A DNA stretch of 64,000 nucleotides, taken from Pseudonocardia benzenivorans CB1190 (GTDB taxonomy: Bacteria; Actinomycetota; Actinomycetes; Mycobacteriales; Pseudonocardiaceae). Under the pieces are notes generated by a model, which saw only the letters and a program-made list of their open reading frames with translations, searched no databases and had not been told where the DNA came from. This document shows, piece by piece, positions 51,231 to 59,903 of this stretch (positions within the stretch are counted from its first letter, which is position 1; every line of letters starts with the position of its first letter). The stretch is taken from contig NC_015312.1 in assembly GCF_000196675.2 (NCBI RefSeq), positions 2,480,001-2,544,000 on the forward strand, written 5' to 3'. A program made the translations under genes and the position numbers.

Positions 51231-52142
51231 GTGCTCGACAACGCCCGCCCGACCGCCGGCCCGGTGCCGGTGGACGACGATGCCGTCCGCACCGCCGATC
51301 ACGGCGCCGCGGACCACGCGGCGGACCACACGGCCGACCCGGCCGCCGATGCTACCGAGCTGGGCCCCAGCGAGTACGCCGACCAGATGCCGTTGCTGCA
51401 GCGCTACGCCGCGCTCCCGGCCGACGATCCCGAGCGCGAGCGCATCCGCGAGCAGCTGGTGCTGTCGTTCCTGCCGGTGGTCGAGCACCTCGCCCGCCGC
51501 TACGGCAACGGCTATCGGGTCGCCGCGTACGACGACCTCGTGCAGACCGGAACCGTCGGGCTGATCACCGCGATCGACCGCTGGGACCCCGAGCGCGCGA
51601 AGGGCGAGTTCCTCGGCTACCTCATCCCGTGCGTCCGCGGCGAGATCCTGCGGTACTTCCGCGACCGGACCTGGTCGATGCGGGTGCCGCGGCGGCTGAA
51701 GGACCTCGGGGTCGCCATCGGCAAGGCCTCCGGCCCGCTGACCCAGGAGCTCGGCCGCGCCCCGCGGCCGAGCGAGCTCGCGGCCCACCTCGGCGTCGAC
51801 CGCGAGGAGGTCATCGAGGCGCTCGCCGCCGCGGCCGACCGCCGGGCGACGCCGCTGTTCCCGGTCACCCACGACGACGACGCACCCGAGGAACGTGTCG
51901 GGACGGTCGAGAAGGCCTACGACCACGTCGAGTACGCGATCGCGCTCAAACCGTTGATCGAACAGCTTCCCGAGCGTGAACGTCTGATCCTGACGCTGCG
52001 GTTCTTCGGCGACCAGACCCAGTCGCAGATCGCCGCGAGGGTCGGGGTCTCACAGATGCACGTGTCGCGGCTGCTCGCGCGCACCCTCGAACGCCTGCGG
52101 GAAGGGCTGGCCGCGACCAACGATGACCTCGCCTCCACGTAA
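51231..52142 (+). CDS. SigB/SigF-type sigma-70 factor (second copy)
   Basis: 303 residues. An Asp/Ala/His-rich N-terminal tail (TADHGAADHAADHTAD region, residues about 22-37) is followed by region 2 (LSFLPVVEHLARRY, DLVQTGTVGLITAIDRWDP, ILRYFRDRTWSMRVPRRLK), region 3 (RPSELAAHLGVDREEV) and region 4 HTH (TQSQIAARVGVSQMHVSRLL). Same group as the copy at 24405 and very similar in the -10-recognising part, so both may read the same GGGTAN promoters. GTG 51231 follows AGGAGG. Confidence 0.9.
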   Translation: MLDNARPTAGPVPVDDDAVRTADHGAADHAADHTADPAADATELGPSEYADQMPLLQRYAALPADDPERERIREQLVLSFLPVVEHLARRYGNGYRVAAYDDLVQTGTVGLITAIDRWDPERAKGEFLGYLIPCVRGEILRYFRDRTWSMRVPRRLKDLGVAIGKASGPLTQELGRAPRPSELAAHLGVDREEVIEALAAAADRRATPLFPVTHDDDAPEERVGTVEKAYDHVEYAIALKPLIEQLPERERLILTLRFFGDQTQSQIAARVGVSQMHVSRLLARTLERLREGLAATNDDLAST

Positions 52143-52237
52143 TCTCTGGGACGGCATCGTCGCCCGGGACCCCGGGCCACCTCCCGTCCGCCACGGCGAC
52201 GGTGCGCGTGGACGTGAGGAGGCGAGGGGTGCAACCG

Positions 52238-53833
52238 ATGGATCCCCACGGTGAGCAGCTGCGACGGCTGCAGGCGCTCACCGACTCCGACCTCGCCCGG
52301 CTCGACGTCGACGAGCTGCTCGAGGCGGTCCTCGAACGCGTCCGCGACCTCTTGCATGTCGACACCGGCGCCGTGCTGCTGCTCGAGCCGTCCGGGGCGT
52401 TCCTCGTCGCGAGGGCCGCGCTGGGTCTGGAGGAGGAGACCCGCCAGGGCGTGCGGATCCCGTTCGGTCGAGGTTTCGCCGGCCGGGTCGCCCAGGAGCG
52501 CAAGGCCGTCACCATCGCCGAGGTCGACCACGGCAACGTCCTCAACCCGATCCTGCGCGAGAAGGGGATCCGTTCGCTGCTCGGTGTCCCCCTGTGCATC
52601 GGCGAGGACGTCATCGGGGTCGTGCACGTCGGGACGCTCGAACCACGCATCTTCACCGCCGAGGACGCCGAGCTGCTGCAGCTCGCGGCCGATCGCATCG
52701 CGCTCGCCACCCGGGCCCGGATGACGCATGCCGAGCTCACGGCCGCGTCGGTGCTGCAACGCAGCCTGCTGCCCGGCCTGCTGCCCGAGATCCCGGGCCT
52801 CGAGCTCGCCGCGCGCTACGTCCCCGGGGGCGGCGGGGACGTCGGCGGCGACTGGTACGACGTGTTCGACCTGCCGTCGGGACGACTGTGCGTGGTGGTG
52901 GGGGACGTCGTCGGTCGCGGGCTGAACGCGTCGGTGGCGATGAGCAGGCTGCGCAGCGCGATGCGCGCGTACGCCCTGGTCAGCGACGATCCGTCGGAGA
53001 TGCTCCGGCGCCTCGACGAACAGACCCGGCACTTCGAGCCCGACGTCATGGCGACCGTGCTGTGCGCGGTCGTGGAGCCGACCCTCGACGTCGCCCGCGT
53101 GTCGTCGGCCGGGCACCCGCCGCCGATCCGGGCCGTCCCCGGCCACCCCGGCGAGCTGGTGGAGATGCCGGCGGACCCGCCGATCGGCCTGACCCGGTCA
53201 CGGCGACGGCACACGACCATGGTCGACCTGCCCGCGGGTGGTGGGCTCGTGCTCTACACCGACGGGCTCGTCGAACGCCGCCACGAGTCGCTCGACACCG
53301 GGCTGCAGCGGCTCATGTCCGCCGTCGTCCCGGGCCCGGCGGAGCTGGTGTGCAGCACCGTGATGGGCCGGATGATCGGCAACCACCAGGCGGTCGACGA
53401 CGTGGCCCTGCTCGTCGTGATGCGGTCGGCCGCCGCGGTGACGGGCGGCTCCCTCACGCTCGTCGAGCCGGCCGAACCCCGGTCGCTTCGGGTCATCCGG
53501 CACGCCGTGCGGACCTACGTCGAGGCGCTCGGCGCGACGCCCGCCGAGACCGCCGACCTCGTCCTCGCCGTCGGTGAGGCGTGCGCGAACGCGGTCGAGC
53601 ACGCCTACGGTCCCGGTGGCGGGACGGTCGAGGTCCAGCTGGAGCGCGACGGCCCGCGGCTGACCGTCACCGTCACCGACACCGGCTCGTGGCGCGATCC
53701 CCGCGGGACGAACCGGGGCCGAGGGACGACACTGATGTACGCCCTGATGGACGACATCCGGGTCGACCGTGGTCTCGGTGGCACGCAGGTGGTGCTCACG
53801 ACGACGCTGGGCCGGAGGGAGGACACGGCATGA
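52238..53833 (+). CDS. GAF-SpoIIE phosphatase-HATPase fusion (RsbU/RsbW-type switch)
   Basis: 531 residues, three modules. The GAF domain (about 25-170) has LHVDTGAVLLLE. The SpoIIE-type PP2C phosphatase (about 175-375) has GGGGDVGGDWYDVF, VGDVVGRGLNA and HPPPIRAV with metal-binding Asp. The HATPase_c_2 kinase (about 410-525) has GEACANAVEHAYG and DTGSWRDPRG. It could dephosphorylate the STAS antagonist and also bind or phosphorylate it, setting the switch by an input at the GAF domain. ATG 52238; GTG 52229 with GAGGAGG is an alternative. Confidence 0.88.
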   Translation: MDPHGEQLRRLQALTDSDLARLDVDELLEAVLERVRDLLHVDTGAVLLLEPSGAFLVARAALGLEEETRQGVRIPFGRGFAGRVAQERKAVTIAEVDHGNVLNPILREKGIRSLLGVPLCIGEDVIGVVHVGTLEPRIFTAEDAELLQLAADRIALATRARMTHAELTAASVLQRSLLPGLLPEIPGLELAARYVPGGGGDVGGDWYDVFDLPSGRLCVVVGDVVGRGLNASVAMSRLRSAMRAYALVSDDPSEMLRRLDEQTRHFEPDVMATVLCAVVEPTLDVARVSSAGHPPPIRAVPGHPGELVEMPADPPIGLTRSRRRHTTMVDLPAGGGLVLYTDGLVERRHESLDTGLQRLMSAVVPGPAELVCSTVMGRMIGNHQAVDDVALLVVMRSAAAVTGGSLTLVEPAEPRSLRVIRHAVRTYVEALGATPAETADLVLAVGEACANAVEHAYGPGGGTVEVQLERDGPRLTVTVTDTGSWRDPRGTNRGRGTTLMYALMDDIRVDRGLGGTQVVLTTTLGRREDTA

Positions 53834-54147
53834 CCGATGCAGAGGTGACGTGCCGGGAGCCGGCGCCCGGCACCGTCGAGATCGTCGTCACCGGGGAGAT
53901 CGACCTGCAGAACGCGGGCGCGGTCGAGCGGCGCATCCACGACATGGTCGACAACGAGGCCCGGTCGGTCACCATCGACCTCGGCGCCCTCGAGTACCTC
54001 GACAGCGCCGGCCTGCGTGTCCTGTTCACCCTGGCGTCGCGGCTCGAGCTGCTGCAGGTGGCGTTCGACGTGCGGGTGCCGGAGGGCTCGGTCGTCCGCC
54101 GGGCTGTCGATCTGTCGGGGCTCGGCGACATCGTGGCGGTCCACTGA
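53830..54147 (+). CDS. STAS-domain anti-sigma factor antagonist
   Basis: 105 residues. GTVEIVVTGEIDLQNAG, then IDLGALEYLDSAGLRVLF with the phospho-acceptor Ser in LDSAG (near residue 58), and a C-terminal helix with EGSVVRRAVDLSGL. It is the RsbV of the module and completes the set RsbW-sigma-phosphatase-STAS. ATG 53830 overlaps the phosphatase stop (ATGA). Confidence 0.9.
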   Translation: MTDAEVTCREPAPGTVEIVVTGEIDLQNAGAVERRIHDMVDNEARSVTIDLGALEYLDSAGLRVLFTLASRLELLQVAFDVRVPEGSVVRRAVDLSGLGDIVAVH

Positions 54148-54176
54148 ACGTCGCCGTAACCGGGCGCGACCCGGAC

Positions 54177-54202
54177 GGTTGAGCGTCGCCGGACCCGGGA
54201 AC
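54177..54202 (+). promoter_or_regulatory. Weak SigF-like promoter GGTTG-N15-GGGAAC
   Basis: -35 GGTTG (54177-54181), 15 bp spacer, -10 GGGAAC (54197-54202), 44 bp before the 83-residue gene. Confidence 0.3.
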
Positions 54203-54246
54203 CCGGGCGGGGCCGGGGCCCACAGCAGCGACGTCAGGAGCCGCAC

Positions 54247-54498
54247 ATGACCGCGACGGACCGGGACGGATACGACGAACAGCCCGAGGCGACGCCGAGG
54301 GAGGTGTTCATCCGGCTGCTGCTCGACACCGTCCGCGACGACCCGTACCCGAGTGGCACGCAGCTCGACATGATCGAGCAGTCGATCCCGCCCGACATGG
54401 TTCCCGAGTACGTCGAGCTGCTGGCGCAGAAGTCGCGCGAGGGCGCGTTCCCGAGCACCGACGTCCTGCGCCGGATGCAGCGCATGTCGGGAGGTTGA
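54247..54498 (+). CDS. Small conserved-looking hypothetical protein
   Basis: 83 residues, hydrophilic and helical, with REVFIRLLLDTVRDDPYPS and MVPEYVELLAQKSREGAFPS. No membrane segment. ATG 54247 follows AGGAGCCGCAC. It lies between the sigma module and the gas vesicle cluster and could be an accessory of either. I do not recognise the family. Confidence 0.65.
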   Translation: MTATDRDGYDEQPEATPREVFIRLLLDTVRDDPYPSGTQLDMIEQSIPPDMVPEYVELLAQKSREGAFPSTDVLRRMQRMSGG

Positions 54499-54636
54499 CC
54501 GCGCGGCCCCGGGCCACGAGCGGTTCCGGCGAGCCGCTGGATCGTGGCGCCGGGCCGGCACGCGCATCGGTCCCGCCCGGTCGCAGGTACGGACGGGCCT
54601 GGGACCACGGCGTGCGTCGTGGCCCAGTTCCCGCGC

Positions 54637-54702
54637 GCGGAATTCCCGCGCGACGCGGAATTCCCGCGTGACGCGGAATTCCCGTGCGACGCGGATAACC
54701 CG
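54637..54702 (+). repeat. 18-bp tandem repeat GCGGAATTCCCGCGCGAC
   Basis: Three near-perfect copies (54637-54654, 54655-54672, 54673-54690) and a partial fourth (54691-54702); a partial copy also precedes them at 54626. Each contains the palindromic core GGAATTCC. They end in the -35 of the promoter at 54693-54719, so they may be protein-binding sites for gas vesicle control. Confidence 0.75.
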
Positions 54703-54719
54703 GGCCCGGTGCCGGGTAA
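54693..54719 (+). promoter_or_regulatory. SigF-like promoter GGATA-N16-GGGTAA
   Basis: -35 GGATA (54693-54697), 16 bp spacer, -10 GGGTAA (54714-54719), 55 bp before the membrane protein gene at 54775. It overlaps the last partial unit of the tandem repeat. Confidence 0.45.
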
Positions 54720-54774
54720 CCGGGCACGTCGTGCCGCCGCAGCCGGGCGGTGGCACCCAGCGGAGGGTGGACGC

Positions 54775-55218
54775 ATGCGGCCGACGACGGCACTCGAGAT
54801 CGACGACCCGCGGCACGTGTCGACGAACGGCAGCCGGCCGTCGGACTCCGAACGCCGGGCCGCCGCGGTCGAGGACCTGAAGGACAGCCTCAAGGAGCTG
54901 TTGCGCTCGGCGTTGCGCGCGACGACGGGGATCGTCCTGGACAAGGTCGAGGACCTTGCCGCGATGTTCGAGCGCAGCGCCTCGACCGGTGGCCTGGCCA
55001 TGGGCGGGCTGCTCGGCGCGGTGCGGGCCGGCATGGCCGGGTCGAACCCGATCTGGGGTGCGTTCAAGGGCGCGATCGGTGCCATGAGCCCCGGGATGCG
55101 CGCCGCGCTCGTCGCCGTGCTGGTGCTCGCGATCCTGCTGCTCCCGATCACGGTGGTCGTGCTGCTGGTCGCGCTCGTCGTGCTGATCGTCGTGGCCGCG
55201 GCGCGCGCGACGGAATGA
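54775..55218 (+). CDS. Membrane protein next to the gas vesicle cluster
   Basis: 147 residues. Residues 1-60 are hydrophilic with a helix DLKDSLKELLRSALRATTG; a glycine-rich middle (GGLAMGGLLGAVRAGMAG) follows; the C-terminus has a long hydrophobic stretch (VLVLAILLLPITVVVLLVAL and on) that can span the membrane once or twice. ATG 54775 follows GGAGGG. The repeat region upstream is not part of it. Related membrane proteins flank actinobacterial gvp clusters; function unknown. Confidence 0.65.
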   Translation: MRPTTALEIDDPRHVSTNGSRPSDSERRAAAVEDLKDSLKELLRSALRATTGIVLDKVEDLAAMFERSASTGGLAMGGLLGAVRAGMAGSNPIWGAFKGAIGAMSPGMRAALVAVLVLAILLLPITVVVLLVALVVLIVVAAARATE

Positions 55219-55509
55219 CGCGACCGGTCTCGTGGTCGGCGCCGCCGCGATCGGCGGCGGATTCCGACCAGAGCAAGGCGTTCGGGCATTCGGAGGTCCG
55301 GCACCCGGATGAATCTCGATCACTCGCGTGAAATGGCCCGGCGGAATAGGCCGAACGGCCCATTTATCGGTGATTGGGCTCGCGAATGTGTGGGTCCGGA
55401 TTGGCTCGGGTAACTGGTGGCGACCCAGGCCCGACCTGCACTCCGCTCCGATTCGTGATCTTCGAATTCGGATCTCGAGTCCGGGGCGGGTCACGATCAA
55501 GGAGGAAAG
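55219..55509 (+). promoter_or_regulatory. Leader region of the gas vesicle operon
   Basis: About 290 bp, less GC-rich than the genes around. Carries the SigF-like promoter at 55388-55413 and the ribosome site AGGAGGAAAG of gvpY. Nothing else recognised. Confidence 0.45.
55388..55413 (+). promoter_or_regulatory. SigF-like promoter GTGTG-N15-GGGTAA of the gas vesicle operon
   Basis: -35 GTGTG (55388-55392), 15 bp spacer, -10 GGGTAA (55408-55413), 96 bp before gvpY. Same hexamers and spacing as before the CBS gene. Confidence 0.5.
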
Positions 55510-56340
55510 ATGAAATGCGGCGCGCGAGTGGCGCTCGGGGTGGCCGGCGGCTACTTCCTGGGCCGTACGAAGAAGATGAAGCTCGCCCTGATGCTCGGTG
55601 GGATGGCAGCAGGTCGACGTGCCGGTGGCCCGGGTGAGCTGCTGGCCCAGGGCAGCAAGCTGCTCAACAGCTCCCCCGAGCTGGCGGCGCTGACCGACCA
55701 GGTCCGCGGCCGGTTGCTGGAGGCGGGCAAGGGTGCCGCCATGGCGGTAGCCGCACGACAGGTCGCCAACCTGACCGACAAGGTCGGTAAGCGGGTGGAG
55801 TCGCTCGGCGACGTCGGTTCCGGGGCGCGCAGCGCGGGCGAGGACGCCGTCTCGTCGGCCACGGACGCCGCGTCGTCCGCCCGGGGCGCGGCCGAGGGTG
55901 TCGTGGGCCGTCGCCGCAGGCGGGGCGCCGAGGCCGACGACGCCGGTTCCGAGGACACCGGGTCCGACGACACGACCGACGACGAGCCCGTGTCCGACGA
56001 GCCCGTGTCCGACGAGGACGTCTCCGACGAGCCCGTCGCCGACGAGGCGGAGGACGGCGACGACCTGTCCGACGACGTCTCCGAGGACGACGAGCGGGCC
56101 GAGGACGAGGACGACCGCCCGGCCCCGCGGCGGCGGCGCTCGGCGAAGGCCGCCGGACGCGCCGACGTCGAGGAGACGTCGGCGCGTGCCACGCGGTCGG
56201 GGTCCGGCGCCGGGTCGAAGACGACCCGCACCGCGAAGAAGGCCGCGGGTGGTGCCACGAGCGCAGCCCGGTCGGCGGGTAAGAGCGCGACGAGCACGGC
56301 CCGGAAGGGCACGGGCCGACGGAGGACCAGCAATGCCTGA
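55510..56340 (+). CDS. GvpY-like gas vesicle accessory protein
   Basis: 276 residues. The first ~90 carry GVAGGYFLGRTKKMKLALML and SSPELAALTDQVRGRLLEAGK, typical of the small conserved domain next to gvpZ in actinobacteria. The middle is an acidic low-complexity tract (DDEPVSDEPVSDEDVSDEP-like) and the end a basic Lys/Arg/Ala/Ser tract like histone H1 tails. The acid-then-basic layout suggests a disordered scaffold. First gene of the gas vesicle operon; ends 8 bp inside gvpZ. Confidence 0.65.
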   Translation: MKCGARVALGVAGGYFLGRTKKMKLALMLGGMAAGRRAGGPGELLAQGSKLLNSSPELAALTDQVRGRLLEAGKGAAMAVAARQVANLTDKVGKRVESLGDVGSGARSAGEDAVSSATDAASSARGAAEGVVGRRRRRGAEADDAGSEDTGSDDTTDDEPVSDEPVSDEDVSDEPVADEAEDGDDLSDDVSEDDERAEDEDDRPAPRRRRSAKAAGRADVEETSARATRSGSGAGSKTTRTAKKAAGGATSAARSAGKSATSTARKGTGRRRTSNA

Positions 56341-57631
56341 CGCGAAGCTCACCGATGCGCTGCCGACCGACGCGCTGAAGGACTCCGGCCAGCGCCTGCT
56401 GACGCTGCTGGTCCAGCGTGCGGCCGAGGCGGCGACCGACCGGGTCACCGGCCTGACCGACAAGCTCGACGGCATCACCGAGAACGGCGGGACCGGCCTG
56501 CGCAAGGCGCTCGGGGGCCGTGACTCCGACGAGGCCGACCGTGACTCCGAGGAGGGTGCCGAGGGTGACAGGGACCGCGACGACTCCGGCGACGGTTCCG
56601 GCGGCGGGTTCTTCGCCGGGCTCAAGGAGAAGGTCTCCGGGATGTTCGGCGGCGAGTCCGGCGGCGGTGGTGGTTCCGGCAGCGGAAAGAAGCTGAAGGT
56701 CACCAACATCGTCGAGGAGCAGGACATCGGCCTGCCCCTGCGCACCACCTACGACCTGTGGACCCAGCTGTCGGACTTCCCCAGCTTCATGAAGAAGGTG
56801 GAGAGCGTCGAGCAGGTCTCCGACGAGAAGACGCACTGGAAGGCGCAGGTCTTCCTGTCCCACCGCGAGTGGGAGGCGACGACCGTCGAGCAGGTCCCGG
56901 ACTCCCACATCGTGTGGCGGTCCACCGGCGCGAAGGGGCACGTCGACGGCGCCGTGGCGTTCACCGAGCTCGGGCCGAACCTGACCAGGGTGCTGCTGGT
57001 GCTCGAGTACTGGCCGCAGGGCCTGTTCGAGCGCACGGGCAACATCTGGCGGGCCCAGGGCCGCCGCGCGCGGCTGGAGTTCAAGCACTTCCGCCGGCAC
57101 GCGATGACGACCGCGATCCTGCACCAGGACGAGATCGAGGGCTGGCGCGGCGAGATCCGCGACAGCGAGGTCGTCAAGACCCACGAGGAGGCGCTCGAGG
57201 AGGAGGAGCGCGCCGGCGGCCGCGACGGTGAGGACGAGCGCGGCGCCGGGCGTGGCGACGACCGCGACGAGTCCGACGAGTACGCCGACGACGAGTACGC
57301 CGACGACGAGTACGCCGACGACGAGGCGGACGACGAGGCCGGCGACCGCGACGAGGACGCCGAGACCGACGAGTACGACGACGCCGAGTACGACGACGAG
57401 GGCACCGACGAGGGCGCCGACGACGAGTACGCCGACGACGAGGCGGGCGACGGGACGGCCGACGACTACGAGGAGACGGACGACGAGCCCGCGGAGGACG
57501 AGTACGCGGAGGACGAGTACGCGGACGACGACGAGGGTGCCCGGGACGAGGCCGACGAGGCCGAGGACGAGCAGCCCGCCCGCCGGCGCAGCGCGCGTCG
57601 TCGGCCCGCGACTGCCGGAAGGAGCCGATGA
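56333..57631 (+). CDS. GvpZ-like SRPBCC-domain gas vesicle protein with long acidic tail
   Basis: 432 residues. An N-terminal helical part (LLTLLVQRAAEAATDRVTG) is followed by a Gly/Ser/Asp linker, an SRPBCC (polyketide-cyclase-like) domain at about 120-270 (RTTYDLWTQLSDFPSFMKK, then WRAQGRRARLEFKHF), then ~150 residues of acidic repeats, including repeats of EYADD encoded by 15-bp DNA repeats around 57276-57326. The role in gas vesicle assembly is unknown. ATG 56333 overlaps gvpY; the stop abuts the gvpA start. Confidence 0.75.
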   Translation: MPDAKLTDALPTDALKDSGQRLLTLLVQRAAEAATDRVTGLTDKLDGITENGGTGLRKALGGRDSDEADRDSEEGAEGDRDRDDSGDGSGGGFFAGLKEKVSGMFGGESGGGGGSGSGKKLKVTNIVEEQDIGLPLRTTYDLWTQLSDFPSFMKKVESVEQVSDEKTHWKAQVFLSHREWEATTVEQVPDSHIVWRSTGAKGHVDGAVAFTELGPNLTRVLLVLEYWPQGLFERTGNIWRAQGRRARLEFKHFRRHAMTTAILHQDEIEGWRGEIRDSEVVKTHEEALEEEERAGGRDGEDERGAGRGDDRDESDEYADDEYADDEYADDEADDEAGDRDEDAETDEYDDAEYDDEGTDEGADDEYADDEAGDGTADDYEETDDEPAEDEYAEDEYADDDEGARDEADEAEDEQPARRRSARRRPATAGRSR

Positions 57632-58069
57632 ATGACGGTCGCGACCCAGGCCGCGGGAGGCGGTCACGTCGACCGCGGTGGCGGCGGTGGTTCGAGCGGA
57701 CTGGCCGACGTCGTCGAGCTGATCCTCGACAAGGGGCTGGTCATCGACGTCTTCGTCCGGGTGTCGCTGGTGGGGATCGAGATCCTCACGATCGACGCGC
57801 GGGTCGTCGTCGCCAGCGTCGACACGTTCCTGCGGTTCGCCGAGGCCACCAACCGGCTCGACCTCTACGGGAAGGGCAAGGGCGGTAAGGACCTCACCGA
57901 GCTGACCCAGGGGATGATGGAGGGCGGCGCGAAGGGCAAGACGGCCGGAGTGCTGGACGCGGCCGTCGACAAGGTCGGCGAGCTGCTCGGGGGCGACGAG
58001 GAGGACGAGCGCGAGCCCGTCCGCAAACGCCCACGGCAGCGGGCCCGGGAACGGGAGCGTGAGCGGTGA
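57632..58069 (+). CDS. gvpA: Gas vesicle major shell protein GvpA-like
   Basis: 145 residues. The GvpA core at residues about 24-78: [40 protein letters not shown] and [15 protein letters not shown]. It forms the amphiphilic rib wall of gas vesicles. The N-terminus is Gly-rich and the C-terminus has a long charged tail ([15 protein letters not shown]), as in other actinobacterial GvpA proteins, which are longer than the ~70-residue cyanobacterial form. ATG 57632 directly follows the gvpZ stop. Confidence 0.9.
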   Translation: MTVATQAAGGGHVDRGGGGGSSGLADVVELILDKGLVIDVFVRVSLVGIEILTIDARVVVASVDTFLRFAEATNRLDLYGKGKGGKDLTELTQGMMEGGAKGKTAGVLDAAVDKVGELLGGDEEDEREPVRKRPRQRARERERER

Positions 58070-58797
58070 CCGCCACCTACGTGTACGGCCTCGTGGCTGC
58101 CGGCACCACTCTGCCCGACGACCTCGTCGGCCTCGGCCCGTCGGGACGGGTGTCGCTCGTCGAGCACGACGGCGTCGCCGCGATCGTCGGTGACGTCCCG
58201 GACCGGCCGCTCGGCACCCGCGACGACCTGACGGCCCACGAGGCCGTCGTCGACACCGTCGCCGCCGCGACGACGGTGCTGCCGATGCGGTTCCCGGCCG
58301 TCGTCGAGGACTCCCAGGTGGTCGACGAGCTCCTCGCGCCGCACCAGGACCGCTTCCTGCGCGCCCTCGAGCAGCTCGACGGCATGGTCCAGTACTCGCT
58401 CAAGGGCCGCTACGTGGAGGAGGTCCTGCTCAAGGAGATCGTCGAGGAGGAGCCGGCGGTCGCCGAGCTGCAGGAGCGGATCCGCGGGGTGTCCGAGGAC
58501 GCGTCGTACTACGACCGCGTGAAGCTCGGCGAGATCGTGGCCAAGGCGATGGAGGAGCGGCGCGACGTCGACGCGAACGACATCCTGGACCGGATCTCGC
58601 CGTTCGCCGAGCAGGCGTCGCCGACGACGCCTCCCCAGCCCGACGAGGTCGTCGACATCGCGTTCCTCGTCCGCCGTGACGGGGTGGAGCAGTTCGAGAG
58701 CGAGGTCGAGGAGCTCGGCGCGGACACCCACGAGTGGCTGCGCCTGCGGTTGCTCGGGCCCCTCGCGCCCTACGACTTCGTCCCGGCGGAGGAGTGA
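58066..58797 (+). CDS. gvpF: Gas vesicle protein GvpF/GvpL family (first copy)
   Basis: 243 residues. YVYGLVAAG at the N-terminus, [22 protein letters not shown] (near residue 60) and a C-terminal domain with [22 protein letters not shown]. GvpF/L proteins bind GvpA and start assembly. GTG 58066 overlaps the gvpA stop by 4 bp. Confidence 0.9.
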   Translation: MTATYVYGLVAAGTTLPDDLVGLGPSGRVSLVEHDGVAAIVGDVPDRPLGTRDDLTAHEAVVDTVAAATTVLPMRFPAVVEDSQVVDELLAPHQDRFLRALEQLDGMVQYSLKGRYVEEVLLKEIVEEEPAVAELQERIRGVSEDASYYDRVKLGEIVAKAMEERRDVDANDILDRISPFAEQASPTTPPQPDEVVDIAFLVRRDGVEQFESEVEELGADTHEWLRLRLLGPLAPYDFVPAEE

Positions 58798-58803
58798 TCG
58801 CCG

Positions 58804-59034
58804 ATGGGACTCGTGTCCGGTCTGCTGGGCCTGCCGCTCGCCCCCGTCCGCGGGGTCGTGTGGCTGGCCCGGCAGATCCAGGACCAGGCCGAGGAGCAGT
58901 ACTACGACCCGGCCCGGATCCGCGCGGAGCTGGAGGCCGTCGACGAGGCCCGTCGCAACGGGACCCTCACCGAGGAGGAGTGCGTCGAACGCGAGAACGA
59001 GCTGCTGCAACGGCTGATGGTCCGACGGACCTGA
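58804..59034 (+). CDS. gvpG: Gas vesicle protein GvpG
   Basis: 76 residues, helical: GLLGLPLAPVRGVVWLARQI followed by the acidic helix LEAVDEARRNGTLTEEECVE. Fits GvpG in size and pattern. It starts six bases after gvpF. Confidence 0.88.
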   Translation: MGLVSGLLGLPLAPVRGVVWLARQIQDQAEEQYYDPARIRAELEAVDEARRNGTLTEEECVERENELLQRLMVRRT

Positions 59035-59066
59035 CCGGGCAGCCGGGACGAGACGCGACCGAGGAC

Positions 59067-59903
59067 ATGAGCGATGACCGCGAGGGACCACGCCGCAGGC
59101 CGGCACGTGACCGGCCGGCGCGGCGCCGGCAGGCTGGTGCCGAGGACTCCGAGGACCGACCGGACGAGGTGATCGACCGGTCCGCCGATCCGGACGACAG
59201 CGGCCCCGACGCCGGGCCCGACGCCGACGAGGGTGTCGAGCCGGACGACGAGCGCGACGCCGACGAGGGTGTCGAACCCGACGACGAGTCCGACGAGGGG
59301 TTCGGCGACGAGCTGGACGGGGACGACGGGGACCGTGACGCGGAGGCCGCCCCGGCCGCCCGCGGCGGGTCCCGTGGCCGGCGCGCCGAGGCGACCCGGG
59401 GCGGCCGTTCCACCCGCACCGCGGGCCGGACGACGTCGCGCAGGTCCGCGGCCGGCGGGCGGCGCAACGGGTCGTCGCACGACACGGCGACCGACGCCGG
59501 GCCGGAGGACGGGGCCTCGGAGAACGGGGGCTCGGAGAACGGGGGTTCGGAGAACGGGACCCCTGGCCGGAAGACCCCTGCCCGGAAGTCCCCTGCCCGG
59601 AAGACCTCGGGCCGGAGGAACCCCGACGACGGGATCTCCCCGGGCGCCGCGGCCCGGCGGGCCGCGGAGCACATCGTCGGCCTGACGGGCCGGGACCTGG
59701 AGAGCGTCGTGTCGATCGAGCGAGACGACGACGAGGGCGGGTGGCAGATCGGGGTCGAGGTCGTCGAGACCCGGCGGATCCCCGACTCCGCTGACATCCT
59801 GGCGCTGTTCGAGGTGCGTGTCGACGAGGACGGCGAGCTGGCCGGGTTCCGGCGCGTCGGCCGCTACAGCCGCGGCCGGCTGTACGAGAACGGAGGACGA
59901 TGA
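59067..59903 (+). CDS. gvpO: GvpO-domain gas vesicle protein with disordered repeat N-terminus
   Basis: 278 residues. The C-terminal ~90 are GvpO (AARRAAEHIVGLTGRDLESV, then WQIGVEVVETRRIPDSADIL, then YSRGRLYENG). The N-terminal ~185 are acidic (DEGVEPDDE repeats), then basic, then repeats of SENGG and KTPARKSPARK encoded by short direct DNA repeats at 59515-59615. Usual GvpO is about 100-150 residues, so the extension is unusual. ATG 59067; its stop overlaps gvpJ. Confidence 0.85.
   Translation: MSDDREGPRRRPARDRPARRRQAGAEDSEDRPDEVIDRSADPDDSGPDAGPDADEGVEPDDERDADEGVEPDDESDEGFGDELDGDDGDRDAEAAPAARGGSRGRRAEATRGGRSTRTAGRTTSRRSAAGGRRNGSSHDTATDAGPEDGASENGGSENGGSENGTPGRKTPARKSPARKTSGRRNPDDGISPGAAARRAAEHIVGLTGRDLESVVSIERDDDEGGWQIGVEVVETRRIPDSADILALFEVRVDEDGELAGFRRVGRYSRGRLYENGGR

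Noticed and set aside
57276-57326. CRISPR-like array from regular 15-bp repeats
   Set aside because: Repeats are contiguous in-frame codons of EYADD inside gvpZ with no spacers.
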